A DNA stretch of 64,000 bases from Micropruina sp. (GCA_016716635.1 JADJVZ010000011.1:744001-808000), one strand, 5' to 3'. Numbered from the stretch's first letter, positions 41,439 through 50,100 are shown. Numbers and translations: made by a program. The notes: generated by a model from the letters alone, not told the origin.

Positions 41439-41935
41439 TCAGCCACTGTTCAGCTGCCATGGGCTTAGTTGATCACGCCCCTCGGCTGTGTGCTGATCGA
41501 GCAACGCCGCGTTGGCGGTGGAGTGCCCGAGCTGGGCTTGGATGTCCGCAACAGTGGCGCCCTGCTGGGCAGCCATGACAGCGCCCGCATGTCGGAGATC
41601 GTGGAAGCGTAGATCGGAGAGTCCGGCGATCGCGGCGGCCTGCTTGAAGTAGCTCGTGATCGTAGAAGGCTACTGCTGGCGTCCGTTCGAGGCGGGGAAA
41701 GAGCAGGCCTTCCTCGCCGGGGGGTGGCGAAGGTCTCCAGATGCTCGTGGAGAACCGGGATGAGGCGCTGCGGGATCGCCACGTCCCGGATGCCGGCTTC
41801 CGACTTGGGCGGGCTCCACGTGGATCTTCCGGTTCACCCAGACCACACCCGGTGCACCCGGATCACGCCGGTCCAACGGCCACAAACGTGGCGCAGCTTG
41901 ATGTCCCTGCGGCGGGCCCGTCGGGGTAAGACGCC
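41439..41935 (-). pseudogene. Decayed tyrosine recombinase (integrase), C-terminal part
   Basis: Pieces of a phage-type integrase appear in order: EAGIRDVAIPQRLIPVLHEHLETFA, then after a shift in a run of C near 41720 EGLLFPASNGRQQ, a TAG stop, then ITSYFKQAAAIAGLSDLRFHDLRHAG and TVADIQAQLGHSTANAALL. The HDLRH motif with catalytic His and Arg is kept. The final Tyr region (normally RYQHA) reads LLDQHTA, so the nucleophile is lost. The N-terminal DNA-binding part is absent. It lies immediately downstream of the 3' end of a tRNA gene, the usual position of an island integrase. Confidence 0.85.
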
Positions 41936-41960
41936 TAGTAGACGAGCGGTAATTTGCTGG

Positions 41961-42034
41961 TGGGGCGGGCGGGGCTCGAACCCGCGACCCAGGGATTATG
42001 AGTCCCCTGCTCTGACCGGCTGAGCTACCGCCCC
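41961..42034 (-). tRNA. tRNA with CAU anticodon (Met, or Ile if lysidine-modified)
   Basis: The minus strand folds as a cloverleaf: acceptor GGGGCGG paired with CCGCCCC plus discriminator A, D-arm AGCTCAGCCGGTCAGAGC, anticodon loop CTCATAA giving CAU, and T-arm GCGGGTTCGAGCCCCGC. CCA is not encoded. An elongator Met tRNA is most likely. A decayed integrase adjoins the 3' end. Confidence 0.9.
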
Positions 42035-42075
42035 GATACGCCAAGAGCCCGGATCAACCGGGCCCTTGAGGTCAG

Positions 42076-42148
42076 CTCCCCCGACTGGACTCGAACCAGT
42101 AACCCTGCGATTAACAGTCGCATGCTCTGCCAATTGAGCTACAGGGGA
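42076..42148 (-). tRNA. tRNA-Asn (GUU)
   Basis: The minus strand shows acceptor TCCCCTG pairing with CGGGGGA (one G-U) and discriminator G, D-arm AGCTCAATTGGCAGAGC, anticodon loop CTGTTAA giving GUU and T-arm CTGGTTCGAGTCCAG. CCA is not encoded. Confidence 0.92.
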
Positions 42149-42291
42149 TCGCGTGTGACGCGGTTCGCAACATTATCAGATCCGTCCGCGAAAGTTCGAA
42201 CCGACGACGAGACTCACGTGAAGTCCCCGCATGGGTAGGGGCCGTGCCTCACACATTTTCCCCCGGGAAGCTGGCCCGGCACCGTTGGGGT

Positions 42292-43452
42292 ATGAGGGTG
42301 AAGGGTCTGTCGTTGCCAGCTCGGGTTGAGGTCACGAAGAAGTACGCCACGGCGTACCGGGAAGCGACGAAACAAAACAAAAGCAGAATCTTGGACCAAG
42401 TCGTCGATGTCACCGGGTGGAACCGTGATCATGCCCGTCAACAGTTACGGCGACGGCTGACCCAGCCGAAGGGTCGAGCCACCGCGACGGTGGCCGTGAT
42501 CGACCGACGCCGCACGAAACCACGCAAGTACTCCTATGACGCGATCAAGGTGCTGCAGGTCGTGTGGGCCACCTCTGGCGGATCCTGCGGTAAGTACCTC
42601 GTCGAATCGATGAGTACCTGGCTCGACGCGATGGAAGCCGAAGGCTCGCTGGTTTTCGACCAGGACCGGTACAGCCACGAGGTGCGCACCGAACTGACGT
42701 CGATGTCTGCTGCCACGATCGACCGTTACCTGGCCCCCGCCCGAGCGAAAGACCCACTACGAGGCAAGAGCAGCACCCGTCCGGGCAACCTGCTCCGGAA
42801 CTCGATCAGCATCCGCAAAGCCGGCGATGAAGTGGAAACCGAACCAGGGTTCTTCGAAGTCGACACCGTCGCTCACTGCGGCCCCACCCTGAAAGGCGAG
42901 TTCGCCCGCACCGTGAACTACACCGACATGCACACCGGCTGGGTGTTCACCCGCGCGATCCGGAACAACGCCCGAGTCCACATGCTGTCGATATTCGACC
43001 AATTCATCACCCAGATCCCGTTCCAGGTCACCGGGATCGACTGCGACAACGGATCAGAGTTCATCAACCACGACCTGATCGGCTGGGCCGGGGACCGCGA
43101 CATCTACTTCACCCGATCCAGGCCCTACAAAAAGAACGACCAAGCCACCATGGAGTCCAAGAACAACCACCTCGTCCGCCGCTACGGCTTCTACCACCGC
43201 TACGACACCCCCACCGAACTCGAACTCCTCAACCAACTCTGGCCCCTCGTCAACGACCGGCTCAACTTCTTCAACCCGACCAAGAAACCCACCGGATACA
43301 CCACCGACACCATCGGCCGCCGGAAACGCCTCTACGACACCCCCCGCACCCCCTACCAACGGCTCTGCGACGCCGGCATCCTCAACCCCGCCCAACACCA
43401 AGAACTAGCCGCCTACAAAGCCACCCTGAAACCCGCCGCCATGGCCAACTGA
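42292..43452 (+). CDS. DDE transposase of the outer insertion sequence
   Basis: The 386-residue transposase has an N-terminal DNA-binding region (LPARVEVTKKYATAYREATK, LDQVVDVTGWNRDHARQQLRRRL) and an integrase-type catalytic core. The core acidic residues lie in FFEVDTVAHCG, TGIDCDNGSEFINHD and KNDQATMESKNNHLVRRYG. It is of the integrase-catalytic-domain transposase type widespread in Actinobacteria. The first in-frame GTG (42244) lies inside the terminal repeat, so ATG 42292 is preferred. Its stop codon TGA coincides with the first bases of the inserted IS3 element, so the original C-terminus may have been slightly different. Confidence 0.85.
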   Translation: MRVKGLSLPARVEVTKKYATAYREATKQNKSRILDQVVDVTGWNRDHARQQLRRRLTQPKGRATATVAVIDRRRTKPRKYSYDAIKVLQVVWATSGGSCGKYLVESMSTWLDAMEAEGSLVFDQDRYSHEVRTELTSMSAATIDRYLAPARAKDPLRGKSSTRPGNLLRNSISIRKAGDEVETEPGFFEVDTVAHCGPTLKGEFARTVNYTDMHTGWVFTRAIRNNARVHMLSIFDQFITQIPFQVTGIDCDNGSEFINHDLIGWAGDRDIYFTRSRPYKKNDQATMESKNNHLVRRYGFYHRYDTPTELELLNQLWPLVNDRLNFFNPTKKPTGYTTDTIGRRKRLYDTPRTPYQRLCDAGILNPAQHQELAAYKATLKPAAMAN

Positions 43453-43487
43453 ACCGCCCCGGCGTGTCCGGAGGCTTCGTTGTTTGA

Positions 43488-44345
43488 CTAAGCAGCCTCT
43501 GTTTGTGGCTGCTTGTGAGCGTAGTACGCGTTCTCGAGCTCGAGGGGCGGGATGTCACCGCAGTACTCGAACAAGCGAACGTTGTTGTACCAGTCGACCC
43601 ATGTTGCGGTGGCGTGTTCGACCTGATCGACCCCATGCCAAGGCCCTTCGTGGCGGATCACTTCAGCCTTGTAGAGGCCGTTGATCGTCTCCGCGAGCGC
43701 ATTGTCATACGACGAGCCGACACTCCCCACCGAGGGGGTGATCCCCGCTTCGGCGATCCGTTCGGTGTAGCGAATCGACGTGTACTGCGAGCCTCTATCG
43801 GTGTGTGCCACCAGGGCAGTGAAATCGTCACGGCCTTCCCGTTCCCGGGTCCAGATCGCCTGCTCTAAGGCGTCAAGCACCATGGCGGTGGTCATCGTCG
43901 CAGCGACCCGCCACCCCAGGATCCGACGGGCGTAGGCGTCGATCACGAACGCCACATACACCCACCCGGCCCAGGTCGACACATAGGTGATGTCAGCCAC
44001 CCACAGCCGATTCGGGGCCACCGGCTCGAAGTCACGCCCCACCAAATCCTCGGGCCGTGGCGCTGCCGGATCGGCGATGGTGGTGCGTTTCTTGCTGCCA
44101 CGCCGGGCCCCCACCAGCCCGTCAGCGCGCATCAGGCGTTCCACGGTGCAGCGGGCCACCGGGATCTGTTCCCGGTTCAGCTGCAACCACACCTTCCGCG
44201 GCCCATACACACCTCGGTTGGCGTGGAAGACGCGGCGGACCTCGACAAGTAACACCTCATCGCGAAGCTGTCGGTCGGTGGGCAGCTTGTCTGCCCATTC
44301 GTAATAGGTCGACGGGGCGATCGGAACACCATGCTCAGTCAGCAC
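43488..44345 (-). CDS. IS3-family transposase OrfB
   Basis: The 285-residue catalytic part has the HTH_21 region (RQLRDEVLLVEVRRVFHANRGVYGPRKVW) and the rve core with acidic residues in LWVADITYV, VAHTDRGSQYTS and DNALAETINGLYKAEVI. The expected upstream OrfB residues (VDFIREHADHQEPGGLRWGV) are encoded at about 44380-44450 in another frame. They are separated from this frame by what looks like a 22-nt insertion (near 44360-44382). The transposase is therefore probably inactive in this copy. Confidence 0.85.
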   Translation of the reverse strand: MLTEHGVPIAPSTYYEWADKLPTDRQLRDEVLLVEVRRVFHANRGVYGPRKVWLQLNREQIPVARCTVERLMRADGLVGARRGSKKRTTIADPAAPRPEDLVGRDFEPVAPNRLWVADITYVSTWAGWVYVAFVIDAYARRILGWRVAATMTTAMVLDALEQAIWTREREGRDDFTALVAHTDRGSQYTSIRYTERIAEAGITPSVGSVGSSYDNALAETINGLYKAEVIRHEGPWHGVDQVEHATATWVDWYNNVRLFEYCGDIPPLELENAYYAHKQPQTEAA

Positions 44346-44444
44346 AGCGCAGATCGGCTGGTCGTGCCTCCCACTTCGTCACAACACCCCATCGCAAACC
44401 ACCAGGCTCCTGGTGGTCGGCATGCTCGCGGATGAAATCCACGA

Positions 44445-44771
44445 TCACAGACCTGGCCGGTCGAGCTCGGCCGCGAAGAAAGCCGACGCCGCCTTCAAAA
44501 TCGCGTTCGCCCGCCTGAGTTCAGCGTTCTCTCGCTTCAACCGCTTCAGCTCAGCCGACTCCTCACTCGACACCCCCGGACGTGTCCCCTGATCAATCTG
44601 ATCCTGACGCACCCACTTCCGCAGCGTCTCTGCCGTGGAAATCCCCAACAGCCCCGCCACATGCCGCATCGCACCCCAGTCCGTGCCCTGATCAGGCCGA
44701 CACTCCTGATACATCCTCACCGCCCGAGCCCTCAGCTCATCCGGATACCTCTTCGACGTGTTCCCTGGCAT
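44445..44771 (-). CDS. IS3-family transposase OrfA
   Basis: The 108-residue protein has a helix-turn-helix of the transposase_8 type (YPDELRARAVRMYQECRP, AGLLGISTAETLRKWVRQ) and a C-terminal leucine-zipper coiled coil (SAELKRLKRENAELRRANAIL). It ends AFFAAELDRPGL. In IS3 elements programmed -1 frameshifting near its end makes the OrfAB fusion. Confidence 0.9.
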   Translation of the reverse strand: MPGNTSKRYPDELRARAVRMYQECRPDQGTDWGAMRHVAGLLGISTAETLRKWVRQDQIDQGTRPGVSSEESAELKRLKRENAELRRANAILKAASAFFAAELDRPGL

Positions 44772-44902
44772 GACTCCAACCTTCCCAAGGTTTCAAGTCT
44801 CCGGAAACACCGGGGCGGTTCACACCCGGGGAAAAACCATCTGAGGCACGACCCACCCCATCCGGGGATTTGACTATGAGGCACCACGACCGACTGGCCC
44901 CG

Positions 44903-45547
44903 TCAGACAGTCCTCATCGAACCGGCGCTCGGTCCGCGGCGTCCCCACAGCAGGAGCGCGATGTACGCCAGGTCCACGACCGAGCACAGCGCCCCGATGC
45001 CGATGACAAAGACGTTCCCGGGCAGGACGCCGAGGAGGATCGTGGGCGCTAAGGTGCCGAGCCACTTGGCGACGGCAATGACCAGCGACTGACCACGCGG
45101 ACCACCGCGCAGCACGTAGAACTGGACGAACAGCACGCTCATCAGCAGGTTCTGCAGGAAGGCCGAATACTCAGCGGCCTTGAGGCTCCATCCGAACTCC
45201 GCGATGAACAAGCCCTGAACCGCGAAGGCGACGCCCAGCATGCCGACGACCCAGACCCCGAACATCGGGCGCGTCACGAACGAGGGCAGGTCCCGGCGTC
45301 CGAAGCGCAGGTACGACGCCAGGATCACCACGTCGAGGCAGGCCCAGACGAGATTGACCCAGGTCTGGGCGCCCCACGGGCTCGTGAAGCCGTCGTACGT
45401 ATAGAGAAACTCCCACGCGAGGTTGAGAGCGAGGGCGCCGAACGGCATGGCGTAGGTGCGGTCGCGAAAGCCGATGCGAATGGCCGCCACGTAGACGACC
45501 GACCACGCGACGCCGCTTACCAGGGTCAGGGCCAACTCCAACGTCAT
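44903..45547 (-). CDS. PaxB-like seven-helix membrane protein (possible transmembrane terpene cyclase)
   Basis: The 214-residue protein has about seven hydrophobic helices and the family block FGALALNLAWEFLYTY near residues 37-52, with the conserved acid in WEF. A second acidic position lies in NLVWACLDVVILASY. This is the pattern of the PaxB family: membrane-embedded terpene cyclases in fungi, with many bacterial relatives of unknown activity. No prenyltransferase or terpene gene is adjacent, so the function is open. It borders the insertion sequence. Confidence 0.65.
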   Translation of the reverse strand: MTLELALTLVSGVAWSVVYVAAIRIGFRDRTYAMPFGALALNLAWEFLYTYDGFTSPWGAQTWVNLVWACLDVVILASYLRFGRRDLPSFVTRPMFGVWVVGMLGVAFAVQGLFIAEFGWSLKAAEYSAFLQNLLMSVLFVQFYVLRGGPRGQSLVIAVAKWLGTLAPTILLGVLPGNVFVIGIGALCSVVDLAYIALLLWGRRGPSAGSMRTV

Positions 45548-45584
45548 GCCGCAAGTCTGGCATCGACCAGGCGCGGGGCACGTC

Positions 45585-46010
45585 CTAGAGGACGCCCTTG
45601 GTCAGGACGAAGCAGCTGAACCCCCGCGGCTCACCGGTTTGGACGATCGCGAAGCACGTCCGCGCCAACGCGTAGAAGTCCAGGCGCTCGAGGGGCTGGA
45701 CGGTCACCCGGCGGCCCTCGGCCCGATCCAACTCGGTCTGGAACTCCCCATGCGACTCGATGACGGCATCGGGGCGCCCAGCAGGCGTGATCGACCACAC
45801 GGCGGGCTCGTCGAAGGTATCGATGGGGAAGACCGACAGAATGGCCCGGGCCGTACTCCAGGTGTCAGCGCCCGCCAGGTGGTGGACCAACGCCGCAGAG
45901 CTCGCCGACGGATAGTTCTGGTCGACGATCGCCAGCTTGTCGCCGTGGCCCATGGACGCCAGGGTGTGCAGCAACTCCGGCGTCAGCAGGGGCGAAATAC
46001 CTTTCAGCAT
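45585..46010 (-). CDS. RbsD/FucU-family sugar mutarotase
   Basis: The 141-residue protein has the FucU length and motifs: MLKGISPLLTPELLHTLASMGHGDKLAIVDQNYP with the catalytic His in GHGD, then SVFPIDTFDEPAVW and a C-terminal FYALARTCFAIVQTGEPRGFSCFVLTKGVL, which contains the conserved Tyr and Arg. These enzymes interconvert alpha and beta anomers of a sugar to speed its use. It overlaps the kinase gene by 7 nt in a sugar operon. Confidence 0.88.
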   Translation of the reverse strand: MLKGISPLLTPELLHTLASMGHGDKLAIVDQNYPSASSAALVHHLAGADTWSTARAILSVFPIDTFDEPAVWSITPAGRPDAVIESHGEFQTELDRAEGRRVTVQPLERLDFYALARTCFAIVQTGEPRGFSCFVLTKGVL

Positions 46011-47260
46011 CCTATCGACCCGTTCACCAGGGGAGCGCCCGCTCGGCCAGCATCGGGCGCCTCCGCCAGGGTGCCCGGATAGACGAACTCCGCCAGGAAG
46101 CCGCCCACAAACGTGTCCCCGAGACCGACCGTCGTTGGACGCGTGACGTCCAATACCCGCGCCGGGATGCAGCACACCGCGTCCCCGAGCCGAGCCGAGA
46201 TTGCCACAGCGAAGGCCTCCCCAGCCGCCTGGCGAGGCAGCCACTGGGTGTGCTGCAGGTCAACCGCCGTGATCACATCCCCGACCCGGAAGCGGGTGCC
46301 GGCCAGGTCGATGCCGGCGGCCAGCGACGGCCCGAGCTGAGCCACGCGAGCCCCGTACGCCAGGGCCCAATGCTTCGTGTGGACGACCACCGTCGGACCA
46401 AGGGCGAACGGCTGGAACTCCCGCAGCGCCGAGACGACGTCGTCGACGTCCAGCAGGTCGACCGGACGCCCCAGGTAGCTCTGCAGCTCGTCCTCGTTGA
46501 GGCTGTGGACGTCGATCCGTCCGCGGTAGTCCTGGCTGATGACGGCCCGCATCGAGGGGTCGTGGAAGCCGGCGTCCTCGTAGAACACCAGCGCGTCCGC
46601 AGGCAGCCGCGTCATGGCGGATTGCAGGAAGGCGATCCGGTCGCGCACCTTGTCAGGGTCAAGCATCACGTTGAACCCGCACGCCAAGAACGCACGGGCC
46701 TGCTCCAAGAGGTCCGGCAGCCGAGGGCTCAGCACCATCTCCCGATTAGGCGGATCGTCGACGTAAATCACCCGATTCGCGCTGGGGGAGACGATGACGT
46801 CGTCCCCCACCCGAATCCGCGCCCCTTCGGGGAACTGGACGATCACGTGCGGATCCAACGTGTCATGGGACGCGCTGGAGAGATACCCCACCTCCGCAGG
46901 CAGCAGCCGCCGGACGTTCTCGTCGATGCTCACCAAATGCACCGTGCTGGGAACACCCAGCTGCGCGATGGCCAGCGCCGCCCGGACGCACGTCCCTCCA
47001 AGGGTCACCCGATACCCGAACAACTCCGCGAACCGGCGGCCGATGTCGGAGGAGGCGAGTGCTCGCTCTCCTCCGACACCGTCGCGGACGAACGCCAGCA
47101 ACGAGACCACCAAGGACCTCTCGTCGATGACCTCCGTGCCGCGATCGAGTTCCCCGGGCCCGATCCCTAGCCGGGCCACGAGGTTCTCGATCACCCCCGG
47201 ATCCCACTCGATTTCATAGTCGACGCAGCCACCCAAACCGAGGACCAAATCGTGTTTCAT
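46004..47260 (-). CDS. PfkB-fold sugar kinase of the ADP-dependent glucokinase/phosphofructokinase type
   Basis: The 418-residue protein has a ribokinase-like core with an N-terminal glycine motif (LGLGGCVDYEIEW), a sugar-binding segment (YRVTLGGTCVRAALAIAQLGV) and the catalytic GXGD motif in TTVGLGDTFVGGF near residue 380. Its length and the middle blocks (VIYVDDPPNREMVLSPRL, VHSLNEDELQSYLG) fit the ADP-GK/ADP-PFK family better than ordinary PfkB (about 300 residues). It would phosphorylate a sugar phosphate before the aldolase. The phosphate donor must be tested. Confidence 0.65.
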   Translation of the reverse strand: MKHDLVLGLGGCVDYEIEWDPGVIENLVARLGIGPGELDRGTEVIDERSLVVSLLAFVRDGVGGERALASSDIGRRFAELFGYRVTLGGTCVRAALAIAQLGVPSTVHLVSIDENVRRLLPAEVGYLSSASHDTLDPHVIVQFPEGARIRVGDDVIVSPSANRVIYVDDPPNREMVLSPRLPDLLEQARAFLACGFNVMLDPDKVRDRIAFLQSAMTRLPADALVFYEDAGFHDPSMRAVISQDYRGRIDVHSLNEDELQSYLGRPVDLLDVDDVVSALREFQPFALGPTVVVHTKHWALAYGARVAQLGPSLAAGIDLAGTRFRVGDVITAVDLQHTQWLPRQAAGEAFAVAISARLGDAVCCIPARVLDVTRPTTVGLGDTFVGGFLAEFVYPGTLAEAPDAGRAGAPLVNGSIGC

Positions 47261-47315
47261 CCGTGCAACCTCGCCTTTCGCGGGTTTTGTCCCTACCAGC
47301 GTGATGGCGGCTGGG

Positions 47316-48182
47316 TTAGCGGTAAAGAGCGCCCTTGCCGTCGGCCCCGAACAGGCGGATCTTCTGCGCCGCGACCTCGTTCATCGCCTTCACGCACTCG
47401 GGCTGGATCGCGTTGGGCTCCCGCAGGTTCGGGTGCGACGCGAGCACCTCGCGCATCTTCGTGTAGTACGCCATCTTGATGTCGCTCGAGATGTTGATCT
47501 TGTTGATGCCCGTGCGCGCGGCCACCGAGATCTCGTCGTCGGGGTTGTTCGAGCCGCCGTGCAGCACGAGGGGCAGCCTGACGGCGTCCTTGATCTCCAT
47601 GAGCAGCTCAAGCTCCAGGTGCGGCGTCATGCCCGCGGGGTAGAGGCCGTGGAAGGTGCCGATGGCGATGGCCAGGCTGTCGACCCCGGTCTGCTCCACG
47701 AACCGCTTCGCGTCCGCCGCCGTGGTGTAAATGATCTCCGTGGCGCCCGACTCGCCGTAGGAATCGTTGGCGCCGATGGTGCCGAGCTCCCCCTCAACAG
47801 AAAGCCCGACCGCATGGGCGGCCGCGACGACCTCTTTCGTGATCGCCACGTTCTCGTCGAACGGCTTGAGCGAGGCGTCGATCATCACCGAGGTGAACCC
47901 GTTCTGGATCGACGTCAACACTTGCTGGTAGGTGCCGCCGTGGTCCAGGTGGACGGCCATGGGGACGGACGACCGGTTCGCCCGGGCCAGGACGGCTCGC
48001 ATGAAGTCGGGCCCGACATGGGAGTACTCGTCCGGATGAATCGCGACGATCCAGGGCGCGTCGAGCTCCTCGCAGATCGTGGCGATGCCCTTGAACATGG
48101 CGTAGTCGCTGATGTTGAACGCTGGTACGGCGAAACCTGTCTGGTTTGCCACACTCAGGATCCGGTCTCCGGTGGTCAGCAT
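47316..48182 (-). CDS. Class II ketose-bisphosphate aldolase (KbaY/FbaA-like)
   Basis: The 288-residue zinc enzyme cleaves a ketose 1,6-bisphosphate (fructose or tagatose type) into dihydroxyacetone phosphate and glyceraldehyde 3-phosphate. Metal and active-site motifs are VHLDHGGTYQQV with the catalytic Asp and zinc His, VEGELGTIG with Glu, GTFHGLY with zinc His, VLHGGSNNPDDEI with zinc His and the phosphate site INISSDIKMAYY. The length matches tagatose/fructose aldolases of the KbaY group. It is encoded between the kinase and transporter genes. Confidence 0.92.
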   Translation of the reverse strand: MLTTGDRILSVANQTGFAVPAFNISDYAMFKGIATICEELDAPWIVAIHPDEYSHVGPDFMRAVLARANRSSVPMAVHLDHGGTYQQVLTSIQNGFTSVMIDASLKPFDENVAITKEVVAAAHAVGLSVEGELGTIGANDSYGESGATEIIYTTAADAKRFVEQTGVDSLAIAIGTFHGLYPAGMTPHLELELLMEIKDAVRLPLVLHGGSNNPDDEISVAARTGINKINISSDIKMAYYTKMREVLASHPNLREPNAIQPECVKAMNEVAAQKIRLFGADGKGALYR

Positions 48183-48234
48183 TTCTGTTTTCTCCCTTAA
48201 TGGATTGTTGTGAAAGGTAGTGGGGGGTGGGTGG

Positions 48235-49089
48235 TTAGTTCTTGACGGCGCCCGCGCTCATGCCACCGATGAAGTACCGCTGGAAGAACAGGAACAACAA
48301 CAAGACGGGGATGCAGCCGAGGATCGACATCGACATCATCTGGTTCCACTCATACGAGTGTTGACCCATGAGCAACTGGATGCCGATGGGCACCGTGCGC
48401 ATGTCGACCGTCTTGGTCAAGGTCAGCGCGAACAGGTATTCGTTCCAGGCGATCATGAAGGTGTAGATGCCGACGGAAACCAGTCCCGGCACCGAGATCG
48501 GCACCAGCACGCGCCACAGCGCCGTCCACGACGAACCGCCGTCGACCTTCACGGCCTCGTCCAGCTCGCGCGGCAAGGTGTTGAAGTAGCCGGTCAGCAT
48601 GATGATCGCGTACGGCAACGTGAACACCATGTAGGTCAAGATCAGGCCCTGATAGGTGTTGTAGAGCCCCAAACCGACCATCAAGCCGAAGTAGGGGATC
48701 AGCAACGTGATCGGTGGGACGGCCTGGACGCTGACGATCACCACGTTGAGCGCGGACTTGAACGGGAAGTCGAACCGGCTGAACGCGAACGCCGCCAGCA
48801 CCGACACGAACAGGGTCAAGGCCGTGACCGCGAGCGAGATGAAATAGCTGTTCACGAAGAACCGAACCTTGACCGGATCGGTAAAGATCTTGGTGTAGGC
48901 GTCCAAGGTGAACGTCGTCGGAATGAGATGCGGCGGGTTCTGGAAAATGTCGGTGTTCGGCTTGAACGAGCTCGACAACATCCACAACACGGGCAGAGCA
49001 GCGAACGCGGCCCCGGCGAGAAGGGCGACGATGAGCCCCGCCATGGCGAACGGATTGCGCTTTCCTCGGCGCTGCGGTTCGGACTTCAT
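48235..49089 (-). CDS. Sugar ABC transporter permease, MalG type
   Basis: The 284-residue protein has six transmembrane helices and the EAA loop LPRELDEAVKVDGGSSWTALWRVLVPI near residues 175-201. An N-terminal AALPVLWMLSSSFKPNTDIF is typical of CUT1 family inner permeases. ATG at 49089 overlaps the stop of the MalF-type gene by one base (TGATG). With the two genes upstream it forms a carbohydrate importer; the ATPase is not encoded in the cluster, so a shared MsiK-like ATPase is likely. Confidence 0.92.
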   Translation of the reverse strand: MKSEPQRRGKRNPFAMAGLIVALLAGAAFAALPVLWMLSSSFKPNTDIFQNPPHLIPTTFTLDAYTKIFTDPVKVRFFVNSYFISLAVTALTLFVSVLAAFAFSRFDFPFKSALNVVIVSVQAVPPITLLIPYFGLMVGLGLYNTYQGLILTYMVFTLPYAIIMLTGYFNTLPRELDEAVKVDGGSSWTALWRVLVPISVPGLVSVGIYTFMIAWNEYLFALTLTKTVDMRTVPIGIQLLMGQHSYEWNQMMSMSILGCIPVLLLFLFFQRYFIGGMSAGAVKN

Positions 49090-50036
49090 CAGTACTTCAC
49101 CTTCTGTGCTCGGACGTACAGGTAGGTGAGCACCATCGAAATCACGAGGATGATGACCGCGGACGCTGCTGCCGATCCGAATTGGTAGGTCGAGAAGGCG
49201 AACTTGTAGGTGTAGGTGCTGAGCATCTCGGTGGTGCCGAGCGGTCCGCCGCCGGTGGTCATCCAAATGAGCGCGAACTGCTGAGTCGTCCAAATGAAGT
49301 CAAGCAGGGCCATCGCAATGATGATCGGACGGAGCTGGGGGAGCGTGATGTAAATCAGCTTCTGCCAGCCCGACGCGCCATCGACTTCGGCGGCCTCGTA
49401 GTAGTCCTTGGGGATGCCCTGAAGGCCGGCGAGCAAGCTGGTCATATAGAAGGGGTAACCCGACCAGATGTTGATGAAGGTGACCGCGTAGAGAGCGATG
49501 TCGGGGTTGGACAGCCACTCGATCTGCGTCGTCGTGAGGTGGAACGTCATCAGGAGGTAGTTGATGACGCCCGTGGGCTCGAGGAGCAGGCGCCACAGCA
49601 CCGCGATGATCGCGACCGTGAACAGCCAGGGCAGGACGTAGATCGTCCGGAAGATTGATTTGGTGACCTTGCCCAGCATCGGGGAGTTCAGCATCATCGC
49701 GAACCCGAAACCGAGAAGAAGGTGGACGACAACGCTGACGATGTCGAAGAACAAGGTGTTCTGCAGCGCGTTGCGGAAGGCGTCGCTGGTGAGGATTTCA
49801 ACGTAGTGCTGGAACCCGACGAAGACCGGGTTCTTGATCATGATGACGTTGTTCATCATGGAGTAGCCGACGACCATCACGATCGGAATGATCATCAAGA
49901 TGGTGAGCAGGACCACGGTGGGGGTGAGGTAGCCGTACGGCAACGCCACCTTACGAATCTTACGAAGCATGGCGGTGGAGCCTTTGCCACCACCCTTGAG
50001 TAGCGGTGGGGCGGCCGACGTGGGTGTGCTTGTCAC
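49089..50036 (-). CDS. Sugar ABC transporter permease, MalF type
   Basis: The 315-residue protein has six helices, the start YGYLTPTVVLLTILMIIPIVMVVGYS and the EAA loop IPKDYYEAAEVDGASGWQKLIYITLPQLRP. It pairs with the MalG-type protein to form the membrane channel of a CUT1 importer. Confidence 0.92.
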   Translation of the reverse strand: MTSTPTSAAPPLLKGGGKGSTAMLRKIRKVALPYGYLTPTVVLLTILMIIPIVMVVGYSMMNNVIMIKNPVFVGFQHYVEILTSDAFRNALQNTLFFDIVSVVVHLLLGFGFAMMLNSPMLGKVTKSIFRTIYVLPWLFTVAIIAVLWRLLLEPTGVINYLLMTFHLTTTQIEWLSNPDIALYAVTFINIWSGYPFYMTSLLAGLQGIPKDYYEAAEVDGASGWQKLIYITLPQLRPIIIAMALLDFIWTTQQFALIWMTTGGGPLGTTEMLSTYTYKFAFSTYQFGSAAASAVIILVISMVLTYLYVRAQKVKY

Positions 50037-50062
50037 GAGGGTCTCCTTTCCCGGAGGTTGAT

Positions 50063-50100
50063 TGAGCGGGGGCCCTTGGGAACCCTGATGCCCCCGCTCA
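50063..50100 (-). promoter_or_regulatory. Intercistronic hairpin after the binding-protein gene
   Basis: TGAGCGGGGGC (50063-50073) and GCCCCCGCTCA (50090-50100) are perfect 11-bp arms. The hairpin sits between the binding-protein gene and the permease genes without a T-tract. It likely sets the binding protein in excess by attenuation or mRNA protection. Confidence 0.75.

Larger units (their letters stand above)
43450..44822 (-). mobile_element. IS3-family insertion sequence
   Basis: The ends are inverted repeats starting TGAACCGCCCCGG (43450 and, in reverse complement, 44822). They extend over about 27 bp with mismatches (CGTGTCCGGAGGCTT against TGTTTCCGGAGACTT). Inside are orfA and orfB in the usual order on the minus strand. 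The flanking triplets (AAC and CAC) do not form an exact target duplication. Confidence 0.88.
42211..44886. mobile_element. Insertion sequence interrupted by an IS3-family element
   Basis: Long imperfect terminal inverted repeats of about 55 bp mark the ends. The left one contains GTCCCCGCATGGG, CGTGCCTCA and TTTTCCCCCGGG. The right one, read in reverse complement, contains ATCCCCGGATGGGG, CGTGCCTCA and TTTTTCCCCGGG. The element carries one DDE transposase gene on the plus strand. An IS3-type element (43450-44822) sits directly at the stop codon of that gene, between it and the right repeat. Ends are accurate to a few bases only; I see no clean target duplication. Confidence 0.75.
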
